Assembly (NCBI RefSeq): GCF_008017805.1
Contig: NZ_VRTT01000062.1
Span: 1-43,710, forward strand
DNA length: 43,710 nt
Reading direction: 5' to 3'
From: Paenibacillus sp. N3.4
Lineage (GTDB): Bacteria; Bacillota; Bacilli; Paenibacillales; NBRC-103111
This document shows positions 25,701-33,250 of this stretch, one piece after another (the stretch's first letter is position 1; the number at the start of each line of letters is the position of its first letter). The notes beneath the pieces were generated by a model, which saw nothing but the letters and a program-made list of their open reading frames with translations, was not told the origin of the DNA and searched no databases. The position numbers were made by a program, and so were the translations under genes.

Positions 25701-26544
25701 ATCTCATTTCCAGTTCAATGGCATTAGGGTCTACAAAGGAATAGCCTTTTTCCTCCAGCTGTGTAAGCAGTGTATCCAATGCTTTTATTGTCCATGGGAG
25801 TTCATGCATGAGAATGTTGCTGCCGCCGTGCAGCTGTTTCATGACATTTTCAATAACCTTGCCGGAATCATTTTTAGTATTTGTCATTTCCCAATCTAAG
25901 GAGCCGTTGGACCATGTCATATAGAGCATTTTTTTATTTTTTATTTTTTCTTTTAAATAGTCATTGCCGGAGCCGAATGGAGGACGGAAAAATTGAGGTT
26001 CTTCACCAATCAGATCCTTCACTATTTTTTGTACATCGTCTACCTGTTGATCAATTTTGGCATTGGTCATATCTTTCAAATTATCATGATCCCAGGAATG
26101 GTTGCCAACTATTTGGCCGCTATCATGCACCAGTTTGACAAGCTCAGGCTTCTGTTTGATGCGATAGCCATTAAAGAAGAAGATCGCTTTGGCATTATGT
26201 TTTTTTAAGATTTGAATGAGCGCTTCATTCATAGCTTGATCTTTAGGTCCATCATCGAATGTCAGTAGAATAACTTTTTTGTTGCCATTCGGGTCATTGG
26301 GTACAATATCATAGTTTTTATTCATATGATACTCTTTCTTGACTGCTTGTTGAGCAGGCTTAGTTGGTTCAGGTGTGGGTGTTGGAACGGGCGTAGCCGA
26401 AGGTGAAGGGCTAGGCGTAACCGTAACAGCAATAGGTGATGCTGAATCCGATGTGGAAGCAGTCCCTGAAATTTTTGGATTGCCTGTACATGCGCTCAAT
26501 AAAATCATGACGGTGAGTATGAGGATGCTTGCTTCTTTCTTCAT
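25699..26544 (-). CDS. Polysaccharide deacetylase lipoprotein
   Basis: A NodB-type carbohydrate esterase (CE4), probably acting on peptidoglycan or another N-acetylated polymer outside the cell. The 281-residue protein has a lipobox LLSAC (Cys19). A Ser/Pro/Thr-rich linker follows (about 30-65). The catalytic motifs are TFDDG (95-99), HSWDH (149-153), RPPFG (187-191) and a terminal LMHE where most family members have a final histidine in LxH. AAGGAG at proper distance supports ATG 26544. Copy A of the dispersed element ends at its stop codon. Confidence 0.9.
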   Translation of the reverse strand: MKKEASILILTVMILLSACTGNPKISGTASTSDSASPIAVTVTPSPSPSATPVPTPTPEPTKPAQQAVKKEYHMNKNYDIVPNDPNGNKKVILLTFDDGPKDQAMNEALIQILKKHNAKAIFFFNGYRIKQKPELVKLVHDSGQIVGNHSWDHDNLKDMTNAKIDQQVDDVQKIVKDLIGEEPQFFRPPFGSGNDYLKEKIKNKKMLYMTWSNGSLDWEMTNTKNDSGKVIENVMKQLHGGSNILMHELPWTIKALDTLLTQLEEKGYSFVDPNAIELEMR

Positions 26545-26708
26545 CGCTTTTTTCTCCTTAGGCTCTTAGCTTGTTGGTCTCTTCTTATAGTACCACATTT
26601 TCAGTATCTCGAATCTCCTTTGTTTTCCTTGTTCGTTCGGTGTATGCCTGTTCAATAACTCGCACAAGCTATGAATGATTCAAACTACTCAACATGGAGG
26701 GAGATCCA

Positions 26709-27020
26709 ATGAAAATTGGTACTTTTTTGCTCGGCGGTATTGCAGGTGCTGCGGCAGTCGTATATCTCAACCGTAAAAGTAAATCGATGTTGTTCTCTGC
26801 ATTTAGTTCATCAAGCGAATCGATGGGAAAAGTCGTCGATAAAGCTAGAGACTCGTTGGTTAGCAAATCTTTTAAGGAATCAACGGCCAAAAATACCTCT
26901 CAAACAAGCTCGAACAATTTAAATCAAGTTGAGAAAATTGTTAAAGAGGATCCGCAATTGAAAGCAACGGTTAATGAAATATTGCAGGATAATAAAGAAA
27001 ATACGACAACAATTCAATAA
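26709..27020 (+). CDS. Small protein with N-terminal glycine-rich helix
   Basis: A 103-residue protein I cannot assign firmly. The start KIGTFLLGGIAGAAAVVYLNRKS looks like a short membrane segment with a basic edge, as in YtxH-type stress proteins. A Ser/Lys/Gln/Asn-rich helical tail follows. I start at ATG 26709 after GGAGGGAG; an in-frame ATG at 26694 lies before that site. It is a single-gene unit with a terminator at 27034-27074. Confidence 0.65.
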   Translation: MKIGTFLLGGIAGAAAVVYLNRKSKSMLFSAFSSSSESMGKVVDKARDSLVSKSFKESTAKNTSQTSSNNLNQVEKIVKEDPQLKATVNEILQDNKENTTTIQ

Positions 27021-27033
27021 TCGAATAAGGTGG

Positions 27034-27074
27034 GCACAGTCAGGCATACCCACGGGGCCGGCTGTGCTTTTTTA
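27034..27074 (+). terminator. Terminator after the small protein gene
   Basis: GCACAG (27034-27039) pairs with CTGTGC (27062-27067), with inner GGC/GCC pairing, followed by TTTTTTATTTT. Confidence 0.8.
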
Positions 27075-27087
27075 TTTTATACATAAC

Positions 27088-27188
27088 TTGCACGTGCAAT
27101 TACATTCAATTAATGTTAACATGAAACTTGAAAACGTGAGAATGACGCATGTCCATTTCATCGTAATGGCTCACCTTTTTCTTTTTTT
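27088..27188 (+). other. Palindrome and hairpin upstream of MecA-family gene
   Basis: TTGCACGTGCAA (27088-27099) is a perfect 12-bp palindrome that could be an operator. GTGAG (27136-27140), with imperfect continuation, pairs with CTCAC (27170-27174). It is followed by TTTTTCTTTTTTT, so it resembles a second terminator or an attenuator about 80 bp before the start codon. Confidence 0.35.
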
Positions 27189-27266
27189 ATCATATTCTGT
27201 TTTAATAAGATGACCATGCTTTCGATGCAAGCTTTCCGATCGGAAGGCTCAAAGGAGGATCCTATC

Positions 27267-27872
27267 ATGAAAATAGAACGCTTAAGTCAGGATAAGATAC
27301 GGATTTTCCTAACATTCGATGACTTAACTGAACGCGGAATTCAAAAGGATGACATGTGGAGAGAAATTCCTAAAGTACATGAATTATTCAGTGAAATGAT
27401 GGATCAAGCCTATTCGGAACTCGGATTTGACCCATCCGGTCCCCTTGCTGTTGAAGTATTTGCACTTCCCGCGCAAGGAATGGTTGTTATTGTGACCAGA
27501 GGCAAGCTTGATTTATATGCAAATTCGGATGCGTATGACGATCATGAAGCTGAAGAAGTGTACGAAATGGAAGTGACGCTTGAACAAAGCGATCTCATCT
27601 CTTATGCTTTCCGTGATTTTGAAGATCTGCTGCGTGTAGCCAAAGTAATTAATCCCCTTCTTATGGAAGGTGGTACTCTTTATTCCTACAAAGGGAAATA
27701 TATTTTACAGCTTGAGCCTGTTGAACTTGAAGAAGCCAAATATCAAGCTTTAATTGCCTTCTTATCTGAATTCGGTGAGGCTGCTTCTGTGACTCAGGCG
27801 GTGCTGGAAGAATACGGGAATACAATTATAGCGGATGATGCGGTAAAGGTGCTTTGCCACCACTTCAAATAA
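27267..27872 (+). CDS. ypbH: MecA-family adaptor protein (YpbH/MecB-like)
   Basis: An adaptor that delivers substrates to the ClpC ATPase; MecA/YpbH proteins act in competence control and protein turnover. The 201-residue protein starts with MKIERLSQDKIRIFLTFDDLTERG, the N-terminal recognition domain. An acidic linker follows (DAYDDHEAEEVYEME, about 92-106), then a C-terminal ClpC-binding domain with SYAFRDFEDLLRVAK. I start at ATG 27267 just after AAAGGAGGA. The place between the CPBP gene and prsW matches B. subtilis ypbH rather than mecA; sequence alone does not separate the two. Confidence 0.88.
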   Translation: MKIERLSQDKIRIFLTFDDLTERGIQKDDMWREIPKVHELFSEMMDQAYSELGFDPSGPLAVEVFALPAQGMVVIVTRGKLDLYANSDAYDDHEAEEVYEMEVTLEQSDLISYAFRDFEDLLRVAKVINPLLMEGGTLYSYKGKYILQLEPVELEEAKYQALIAFLSEFGEAASVTQAVLEEYGNTIIADDAVKVLCHHFK

Positions 27873-27888
27873 GCTTTGTTTATGGAAC

Positions 27889-27929
27889 AAGCATTCTCAA
27901 ATTTGCATTTTTGAGAATGCTTATTTTCG
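27889..27929 (+). terminator. Terminator after MecA-family gene
   Basis: AAGCATTCTCAA (27889-27900) pairs with TTGAGAATGCTT (27911-27922), followed by ATTTTCG. Confidence 0.9.
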
Positions 27930-27970
27930 TAGGTAATGATCAACAGCGTAACCATATGGGGGAGACATAA

Positions 27971-29473
27971 ATGACAAGTATAGAACGCCAACGATTAGCG
28001 CCTGCTTTGGCTGCTGTTGATTTGGATAGGCTAGTAACCTATTACCAGAAGCAGCTGCGCGAAGAGGCTTATTTGTATTTGCAAAAAAGGGGAATCACAG
28101 AAGAAACTGCGTTGCAGTATCGGATTGGGTTTGAGATTGGAAAAATTGGATTTTATGTAGATCAGAATCAAATCGGTGATTATTTTGAAAACCGAGTTAT
28201 TGTACCCATCAAGGATTACAACGGAGAAATTGTCGATCTTATCGGACGTTCCATAGATAATAGAGAGCCGAAATATAAAGCCTTGTATGGCGTAGAACAG
28301 TTTATATTCAATTATTCTGCCCTGGCTGAATCGGATGAAGTTGTGCTATGTAATGGGATATTTGACACGCTGACTTTAGCTCAGGCAAAAATGCCTGCCG
28401 TTTGTGTACCAAACCCTGGAATGCTTAAAGAGCATCATATTTCATTGTTTGCAAACAAACGAATATATATCTGCATGGGCAATGATGAATTAGGTAGAAG
28501 AGATGCTACACGGATCGAATCTTTGTTAAGGGAATGTGTCAAGGAGTCATTTATTGTCAATTTGCCCGAAACAATAAGGGACATCAACGATTTGTTCGTG
28601 AGGGCACAAAATCCTGTGGATACGTTTATTCGCTTAGTGAATCAGTCTGTGGAAGAAACGATGCTGGCGCCCGTAGCTCCTGACAACAAGAATAGCACGG
28701 TCTATTTAGAAGAATATATGAAACGATTTCGCGGACAAGTGGCTAGCATTAGCACTGGATTTCCTAAACTGGATAAACTGCTGTTCGGAGGGTTTGGGAA
28801 TGGCTTATATTTAATAGCGGGGTCAGGCTCCATCGGGAAAAGCATGCTGCTGAAGCAAATTGCAGATCAGCTTGCCCTAGAGCAGACGCCTGTCATTTTC
28901 GTTTCTTGGGATATGACGAATTTTGAGTTGTGGGCACGTTCGATTGCTAGGATAATTGGCATTGCACCTCAGAAAGTGCTTGCGGGTAAGGTTGCTCCTG
29001 AACAAGTCGCTGAAGCTAATAAGCAGTATGCGAAATTAAGTAAAATGCTCTGGATGCTCGAATGCACAATGGAGACTTCATTAGATCAAGTGGCGGCTTC
29101 GATTGAACGGATCGCCGCCATTGTGGGAAAAGAGCCGGTGATCTTTATCGATCATTTACAGCGAATACCCGCTGCCAACGGGGCGTCTTCGTTAACCTGG
29201 GAGCAGCAGCAAGCAGCGATTGCGTATACGTTAAAACAGTGGGCAAGGGAATGGAATTGTCCCATTATTGCAGCAACGGCATTAGAGTTGGGGCAGGAGC
29301 GGGTGCCTGAGAGTGTACAGGCATCAGCGGATGTCGTGTTGATTATGCAGCCAGACCAGCAAGAAGAGGACGAGCGGCAAGCGTTGTCCCTTGTATTAAC
29401 CAAAAATCGTAATGGCTCGGTAGGAAGCATCCCTATACATTTTCATAATGATCGGGCCATCTTTACGGAATAA
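27971..29473 (+). CDS. Toprim primase-like / DnaB-like helicase fusion protein
   Basis: A 500-residue two-part protein. Residues about 28-118 match the N-terminal core of DnaG (YLQKRGITEETALQYRIGFE, NRVIVPIKDYNGEIVDLIGRS, PKYKALYG). Residues about 120-200 are a Toprim fold in which the catalytic glutamate of the usual EG-FD motif is Asn128 (CNGIFD) and the DxD motif reads GND (170-172). There is no zinc-binding domain. Residues about 255-500 are a DnaB/RecA ATPase: Walker A GSGSIGKS (284-291), Walker B VIFIDHLQ (390-397) and the TKNRNGSVG loop (478-485). The fusion resembles phage T7 gp4 or Twinkle. The Toprim part is probably inactive; the ATPase part looks intact. It sits alone between the MecA-family gene and prsW with GGGGGAG before ATG. 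Its role is unknown. Confidence 0.82.
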   Translation: MTSIERQRLAPALAAVDLDRLVTYYQKQLREEAYLYLQKRGITEETALQYRIGFEIGKIGFYVDQNQIGDYFENRVIVPIKDYNGEIVDLIGRSIDNREPKYKALYGVEQFIFNYSALAESDEVVLCNGIFDTLTLAQAKMPAVCVPNPGMLKEHHISLFANKRIYICMGNDELGRRDATRIESLLRECVKESFIVNLPETIRDINDLFVRAQNPVDTFIRLVNQSVEETMLAPVAPDNKNSTVYLEEYMKRFRGQVASISTGFPKLDKLLFGGFGNGLYLIAGSGSIGKSMLLKQIADQLALEQTPVIFVSWDMTNFELWARSIARIIGIAPQKVLAGKVAPEQVAEANKQYAKLSKMLWMLECTMETSLDQVAASIERIAAIVGKEPVIFIDHLQRIPAANGASSLTWEQQQAAIAYTLKQWAREWNCPIIAATALELGQERVPESVQASADVVLIMQPDQQEEDERQALSLVLTKNRNGSVGSIPIHFHNDRAIFTE

Positions 29474-29503
29474 AGTGAAGTTCATTCTAATCTGTAAATT
29501 GGC

Positions 29504-29533
29504 TTGGAAAATACGCTGCAATTTAACTATAAT
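29504..29533 (+). promoter_or_regulatory. Promoter of prsW
   Basis: TTGGAA (29504-29509), an 18-base spacer and a perfect TATAAT (29528-29533), 43 bp before the prsW ATG. Confidence 0.65.
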
Positions 29534-29575
29534 GAAACTATTAAATGAGATAGCTTATTGAAGGGGGAACTGAAC

Positions 29576-30271
29576 ATGCATATACTGCCGATCATCATGG
29601 CAGCAGTAGCTCCAGGTCTCTCCTTGTTGGTGTACTTTTATTTGAAGGATAAATACGAAACAGAGCCCATACACTTAGTGATCCGTATGTTTGTATTCGG
29701 AGTTTTGCTCGTATATCCGACCATGGTGCTGCAGCAAGCATGTATCCAACAGTTTGGAGAAGGTACGTTTATATCGGCCTTTTTCTTATCTGGAGGCATA
29801 GAAGAATTTCTGAAGTGGCTTGTTCTGTATTATTTTATATTTCGACATCCTGCATTTGATGAGCCCTATGACGGAATCGTTTATGCGGTGGCTGTAAGCT
29901 TAGGCTTTGCTACATTGGAAAATATTATTTATGCATTTATGAACGCGTCCTCCTTTTCAGCGTTGATGATTCGTGCTTTGCTGCCTGTTTCGGGGCATGC
30001 TTTATTCGGTGTCATGATGGGTTACTACGTAGGAAAAGCAAAATTCAATCCTCATAAAATGAAAAGGTACTTGTTGATTTCGCTGTTGCTGCCTATTTTT
30101 TGGCACGGATTATTCGATTACATTTTATTGGTGTTTAGATCTGCATGGATGTGGATTATGATTCCTGTTATGGCATTTCTCTGGATTCGTACGATATGGA
30201 AAGTAGATCAAGCGAATTCACGCTCTCCATTACGCATGGCTTCATTGGATGATGAGATTAAAATTAGCTGA
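29576..30271 (+). CDS. prsW: Intramembrane protease PrsW
   Basis: A polytopic glutamic-type protease; in B. subtilis PrsW makes the first cut in anti-sigma factor RsiW to activate SigW. The 231-residue protein has the family motifs EEFLK (76-80), ATLENIIY with Glu115, GHALFGVMMGYY with His141, and FWHGLFDY with His177 and Asp181. About seven or eight helices are visible. I start at ATG 29576 after AAGGGGGAA; the frame upstream to 29558 lies before that site. No rsiW is present in the window, so the target is not known here. Confidence 0.93.
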   Translation: MHILPIIMAAVAPGLSLLVYFYLKDKYETEPIHLVIRMFVFGVLLVYPTMVLQQACIQQFGEGTFISAFFLSGGIEEFLKWLVLYYFIFRHPAFDEPYDGIVYAVAVSLGFATLENIIYAFMNASSFSALMIRALLPVSGHALFGVMMGYYVGKAKFNPHKMKRYLLISLLLPIFWHGLFDYILLVFRSAWMWIMIPVMAFLWIRTIWKVDQANSRSPLRMASLDDEIKIS

Positions 30272-30340
30272 TTCGGGTCATAATGGACCATATACAAGGC
30301 AATTCTTAGCCATTTGCTGGGAACGACCGGGAGGGTGTAT

Positions 30341-30496
30341 ATGTCCATGTTGCGAGTGAAAGTAAAGATTCGCTGTAAGCATTGCGGTGAGAAATTTGTG
30401 CTGAAAGGCAAAAAAGAAAAAGGGAAAATCGAGACGGGCTTCCGTCAATGCATATGCAGTAATGAACATGATTTTGAAATTGAGACAGATGATTAA
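30341..30496 (+). CDS. Small zinc-ribbon-like protein
   Basis: A 51-residue protein of unknown function. CKHCGEKF near the N-terminus and CICSN near the C-terminus give a CxxC...CxC set that could bind zinc. The middle is strongly basic (KGKKEKGK). GGGAGGG (30330-30336) precedes ATG 30341; the in-frame upstream ATG at 30314 has none. It is ended by its own terminator and lies between prsW and ypeB. Confidence 0.65.
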   Translation: MSMLRVKVKIRCKHCGEKFVLKGKKEKGKIETGFRQCICSNEHDFEIETDD

Positions 30497-30498
30497 CG

Positions 30499-30532
30499 AG
30501 AAGCCATCCTTCATGGATAGGCTTCTTTTTTC
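30499..30532 (+). terminator. Terminator after zinc-ribbon gene
   Basis: GAGAAGCCATCC (30499-30510) pairs with GGATAGGCTTC (30515-30525, one bulge), followed by TTTTTTC. Confidence 0.85.
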
Positions 30533-30539
30533 TGTTGAT

Positions 30540-30621
30540 AAGTATATGTCTATACGTTTGCTTCTCATCTGCCTTGACAAACTCGCTAGTCCCTTGAAGG
30601 ATGACGAATTCGTTTATCCTT
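30540..30621 (+). repeat. Dispersed ~90-bp element, copy B
   Basis: Shares AAGTATATGTCTA, CATCTGCCTTGACAAACTCGCT (split by one base from copy A), CCCTTGAAG and CGTTTATCCTT with copy A. The left hairpin arm is missing or replaced by the end of the preceding terminator. It lies just upstream of ypeB and explains the spurious N-terminal extension of that reading frame. Confidence 0.75.
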
Positions 30622-30698
30622 GCATTCAATTTGTATGTATAAACCTATCTTGGCAAGTAAAAACTAACGGCAAGTTTGGAAATGAAAGGAGCAACTTT

Positions 30699-32063
30699 GT
30701 GTACAAAAGACTAAGTATTGTCATGTTTCCATTTCTAATGTTAGCCTTGATCGGGGCTTCAGTTTGGGGGTATTTAGAGCATCAACAGAAGAATACGATT
30801 CTGATTAAAGCAGAGAACCAGTATCAGCGGGCGTTTCACGATCTCTCTTATCACATGGATACGTTGCACACAGAACTGGGAAATACACTCGCTGTGAATA
30901 CAACCTCTGAACCTTCTTATCGTAAAGGGTTAGTGAATGTTTGGCGATTGACCAGTCAGGCTCAGAGCGACATTAATCAATTGCCTTTAACGTTGCTGCC
31001 GTTTAACAAGACGGGAGATTTCTTGGCGAACATGGCCAATTTCTCCTACCGGATGTCCGTTCGCGATATGACGAAAAACCCGTTGAATGAGCAAGAAATG
31101 AAGACGCTGAATGCGCTTTATGACCATTCCAAAGAAATAACTTCTGAACTGCGGGGTGTTCAGGATAAAGTAATCGCGAACAATTTGCGTTGGATGGATG
31201 TTGAATTAGCTTTAGCCTCTCAAAATGAAGCGCAGGATAATGCGATCATAGATGGCTTTTCATCTGTAGATAAAAAAGTAGGCGCCTATGAAGAGCTAAA
31301 TTGGGGCCCTGGGAATATGAATATCTTTTCTAAAAATGATGTAAAAATGTTGTCCGGCAATGAGATGACACCCGATGAAATCAAACAAAAAGCATCCCAA
31401 TTTCTTGGACTTAAAGATCCATCCGGACTAAAAGTTATCGAGAATGGCGGCAGTGCGCCAGAGTATCAAAGCTATAGTGTACTCTTGCCAGGTACCGGCG
31501 GCAGCGAAAACGAAACCCAAATGGATTTTACCAAAAAAGGCGGCCATCTCGTTTATTTTATGAAACCGAGAAACGTACAAGCGGCTAAGTTTGACTTGAG
31601 ACAAGCTAGAGATACCGCAAATGAGTTTTTGGACCAGCATGAATATAAAAATATGAGTGCAGTCAGCTACGACCAATTCCAAAATATCGCTAATCTTATC
31701 TTCGCAAAGCGGGAAAATGATGTCACCATCTATCCACAACAAATTAGTGTTAAAGTTGCGCTCGATACGTTGGAAGTAATCGGTCTTCAAGCAACCGATT
31801 ATATTTATGGGCAAAAGCAGCGAACGATTGGCCAGCCTAAAATAACGATGGAGGAAGCGCGCAAGCAGCTCAATCCAAAGATGGAAGTGACGGGTCAATC
31901 TTTGGCTATTATCAAAAATGAGCTGGATCAGGAAGTGCTATGCCACGAATTTATAGGGAAACTAAACAATAACGTGTATCGCATATATATGAATGGTGAA
32001 CTGGGAACAGAAGAAAAAATCGAAACCATTCGTCCGCAACAAATAACTGCACCAGCCAAGTAA
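30699..32063 (+). CDS. ypeB: Germination protein YpeB
   Basis: A spore protein that in Bacillus is needed for the cortex-lytic enzyme SleB to be assembled and kept stable. The 454-residue protein has an N-terminal membrane helix (about 5-25), a helical domain (about 30-200) and C-terminal PepSY-like repeats. YpeB blocks such as GFSSVDKKVGAYEELNWGPG and FMKPRNVQAAKFDL are visible. I start at GTG 30699, preceded by GAAAGGAGC. The open frame upstream to 30462 runs through the terminator and repeat copy B. Unlike B. subtilis, sleB is not the neighbour. Confidence 0.92.
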   Translation: MYKRLSIVMFPFLMLALIGASVWGYLEHQQKNTILIKAENQYQRAFHDLSYHMDTLHTELGNTLAVNTTSEPSYRKGLVNVWRLTSQAQSDINQLPLTLLPFNKTGDFLANMANFSYRMSVRDMTKNPLNEQEMKTLNALYDHSKEITSELRGVQDKVIANNLRWMDVELALASQNEAQDNAIIDGFSSVDKKVGAYEELNWGPGNMNIFSKNDVKMLSGNEMTPDEIKQKASQFLGLKDPSGLKVIENGGSAPEYQSYSVLLPGTGGSENETQMDFTKKGGHLVYFMKPRNVQAAKFDLRQARDTANEFLDQHEYKNMSAVSYDQFQNIANLIFAKRENDVTIYPQQISVKVALDTLEVIGLQATDYIYGQKQRTIGQPKITMEEARKQLNPKMEVTGQSLAIIKNELDQEVLCHEFIGKLNNNVYRIYMNGELGTEEKIETIRPQQITAPAK

Positions 32064-32069
32064 TCAAGA

Positions 32070-32108
32070 AGAGAAGCCGGACTCAGCATCCTGCTTCTTT
32101 TTTTTCTT
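32070..32108 (+). terminator. Terminator after ypeB
   Basis: AGAAGC (32072-32077) pairs with GCTTCT (32093-32098), with inner GG/CC, followed by eight or more T residues. Confidence 0.8.
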
Positions 32109-32125
32109 TCTAAATTGATGGGGCA

Positions 32126-32134
32126 TGGTATAAT
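32126..32134 (+). promoter_or_regulatory. Extended -10 promoter before ypfA
   Basis: TGGTATAAT is a consensus extended -10. No good -35 is visible in the T-rich terminator region before it. It lies 31 bp upstream of the chosen ypfA start and inside the longer open frame. Confidence 0.55.
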
Positions 32135-32165
32135 AATGTCACATTATGTCTCGGAGGTGCAGAAA

Positions 32166-32819
32166 TTGCTTCCTAAGGTCAACCAGATTTTGCATATTCA
32201 ACTCAATACGATTGACGACGAGGAATCCAGAATCGAATACAAGTCGAGAATTGCGGATGTCACGGATACATCGATTGTTGTTGAGATTCCACTTAACGAG
32301 AAGACAGGCAAGCTAAAAAAATTGTATGTCGGGGATGAGCTCAGCACTTTCTTTTTATCGCAAGGCGGAGTAAAGCACTATTTCACAACATCAGTTACAG
32401 GATTCAAAGAAGATGTCATTCGCTTAGTAGAGCTGCGCAAACCCGAGCTTGAAGCGATTACACAAGTGCAGCGCAGAAGTTTTCTGCGTGTGCTTGCCGA
32501 ACTTGAGATTGCCGTGAAAATATCGGATCAAATTCAGTTCATTGGGGTAACCGATGATGTCGGCGGTGGCGGGATTTCTTTTATTTGTGACGGACATATC
32601 CCACTGGGTTTGAATGCCAATATTTCTTGTTGGGTGCTAGTTCCTTATAAAAATGGGTCTATTGAACACATCCCTTTTACCGGAGAGATTGTCAGGATCA
32701 AAAAATTAGAATCTGGGAAGCAATTGGCAATGATCAGATTCATTGAAATTGCAGACCGCGAGCGGCAAAAGCTCATTCGATTCTGCTTTGAAAGGCAGAT
32801 GGATTTCCGCAAAAGATAA
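32166..32819 (+). CDS. ypfA: PilZ-domain flagellar brake protein (YpfA/MotI)
   Basis: A cyclic-di-GMP receptor; in B. subtilis the ligand-bound protein acts on the flagellar stator to stop swimming. The 217-residue protein has an N-terminal YcgR-like barrel (about 1-95). A PilZ domain (about 100-210) follows with RRSFLRV as the arginine motif and DDVGGGGISF as the second ligand motif. TTG 32166 is chosen because GGAGGTG sits 6 bp upstream and the promoter -10 overlaps the longer frame; ATG 32139 is an alternative. Its place between ypeB and ypfB/cmk matches B. subtilis. Confidence 0.9.
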   Translation: MLPKVNQILHIQLNTIDDEESRIEYKSRIADVTDTSIVVEIPLNEKTGKLKKLYVGDELSTFFLSQGGVKHYFTTSVTGFKEDVIRLVELRKPELEAITQVQRRSFLRVLAELEIAVKISDQIQFIGVTDDVGGGGISFICDGHIPLGLNANISCWVLVPYKNGSIEHIPFTGEIVRIKKLESGKQLAMIRFIEIADRERQKLIRFCFERQMDFRKR

Positions 32820-32887
32820 ACGGATAGGATTTGCCCTCCATGGACATACTAGAACCCACAATGTCTTAGTGGACAGGGGGATTCTTC

Positions 32888-33112
32888 GTGTCAACGGATC
32901 AAGAGCGTAAATCTTACGAGCAGTTGTTTATTCTCTTCTCTGCTAAGGTAGAAAAGGTGATTATACGGATGACGCTCGTCTTTTTCATTTTACTTATCTG
33001 TGTGCAGGCGCTGCTTCAAATTCCTTACATACGAAAACATTTTACACGAGTTGAACCATTGGAGGGAAAGCCTTACATACAGCCTCCTAATCAAATGGGA
33101 GAGCGCTCGTGA
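32888..33112 (+). CDS. ypfB: YpfB family small membrane protein (DUF5359)
   Basis: A 74-residue protein with one central membrane helix (about 25-44, IIRMTLVFFILLICVQALLQIP) and a short basic tail. The position between the PilZ gene and cmk matches ypfB; its function is unknown. The start is GTG 32888 after CAGGGGG. Confidence 0.75.
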   Translation: MSTDQERKSYEQLFILFSAKVEKVIIRMTLVFFILLICVQALLQIPYIRKHFTRVEPLEGKPYIQPPNQMGERS

Positions 33113-33147
33113 GGTTGGCTTTTAATGACTGCTCCTGCGTCCAAGTT

Positions 33148-33176
33148 TTGCATAAACCCTTTTAATGTGATATAAT
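33148..33176 (+). promoter_or_regulatory. Promoter of cmk
   Basis: TTGCAT (33148-33153), a 17-base spacer and TATAAT (33171-33176). Transcription would start near 33183, only a few bases before a terminator-like hairpin. Confidence 0.8.
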
Positions 33177-33186
33177 TTCGTTAATC

Positions 33187-33208
33187 AGCAGGCAGTGCCT
33201 GCTTTTTT
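33187..33208 (+). terminator. Terminator-like hairpin at the start of the cmk leader
   Basis: AGCAGGC (33187-33193) pairs with GCCTGCT (33197-33203) across an AGT loop, followed by TTTTT. It may end read-through from ypfA-ypfB. For RNA from the cmk promoter it would form right at the 5' end. Confidence 0.75.
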
Positions 33209-33250
33209 GTTCGTAAGGTACTGCAAGGTATTGTAGGGAGGAACAACAGC

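Noticed and set aside
30462..30698. N-terminal extension of the ypeB frame
   Set aside because: It crosses the zinc-ribbon gene end, a terminator and repeat copy B; GTG 30699 has a proper binding site and begins just before the membrane helix.
31428..31898. 156-codon minus-strand frame across ypeB
   Set aside because: Lies wholly inside ypeB, with no binding site and no family features.
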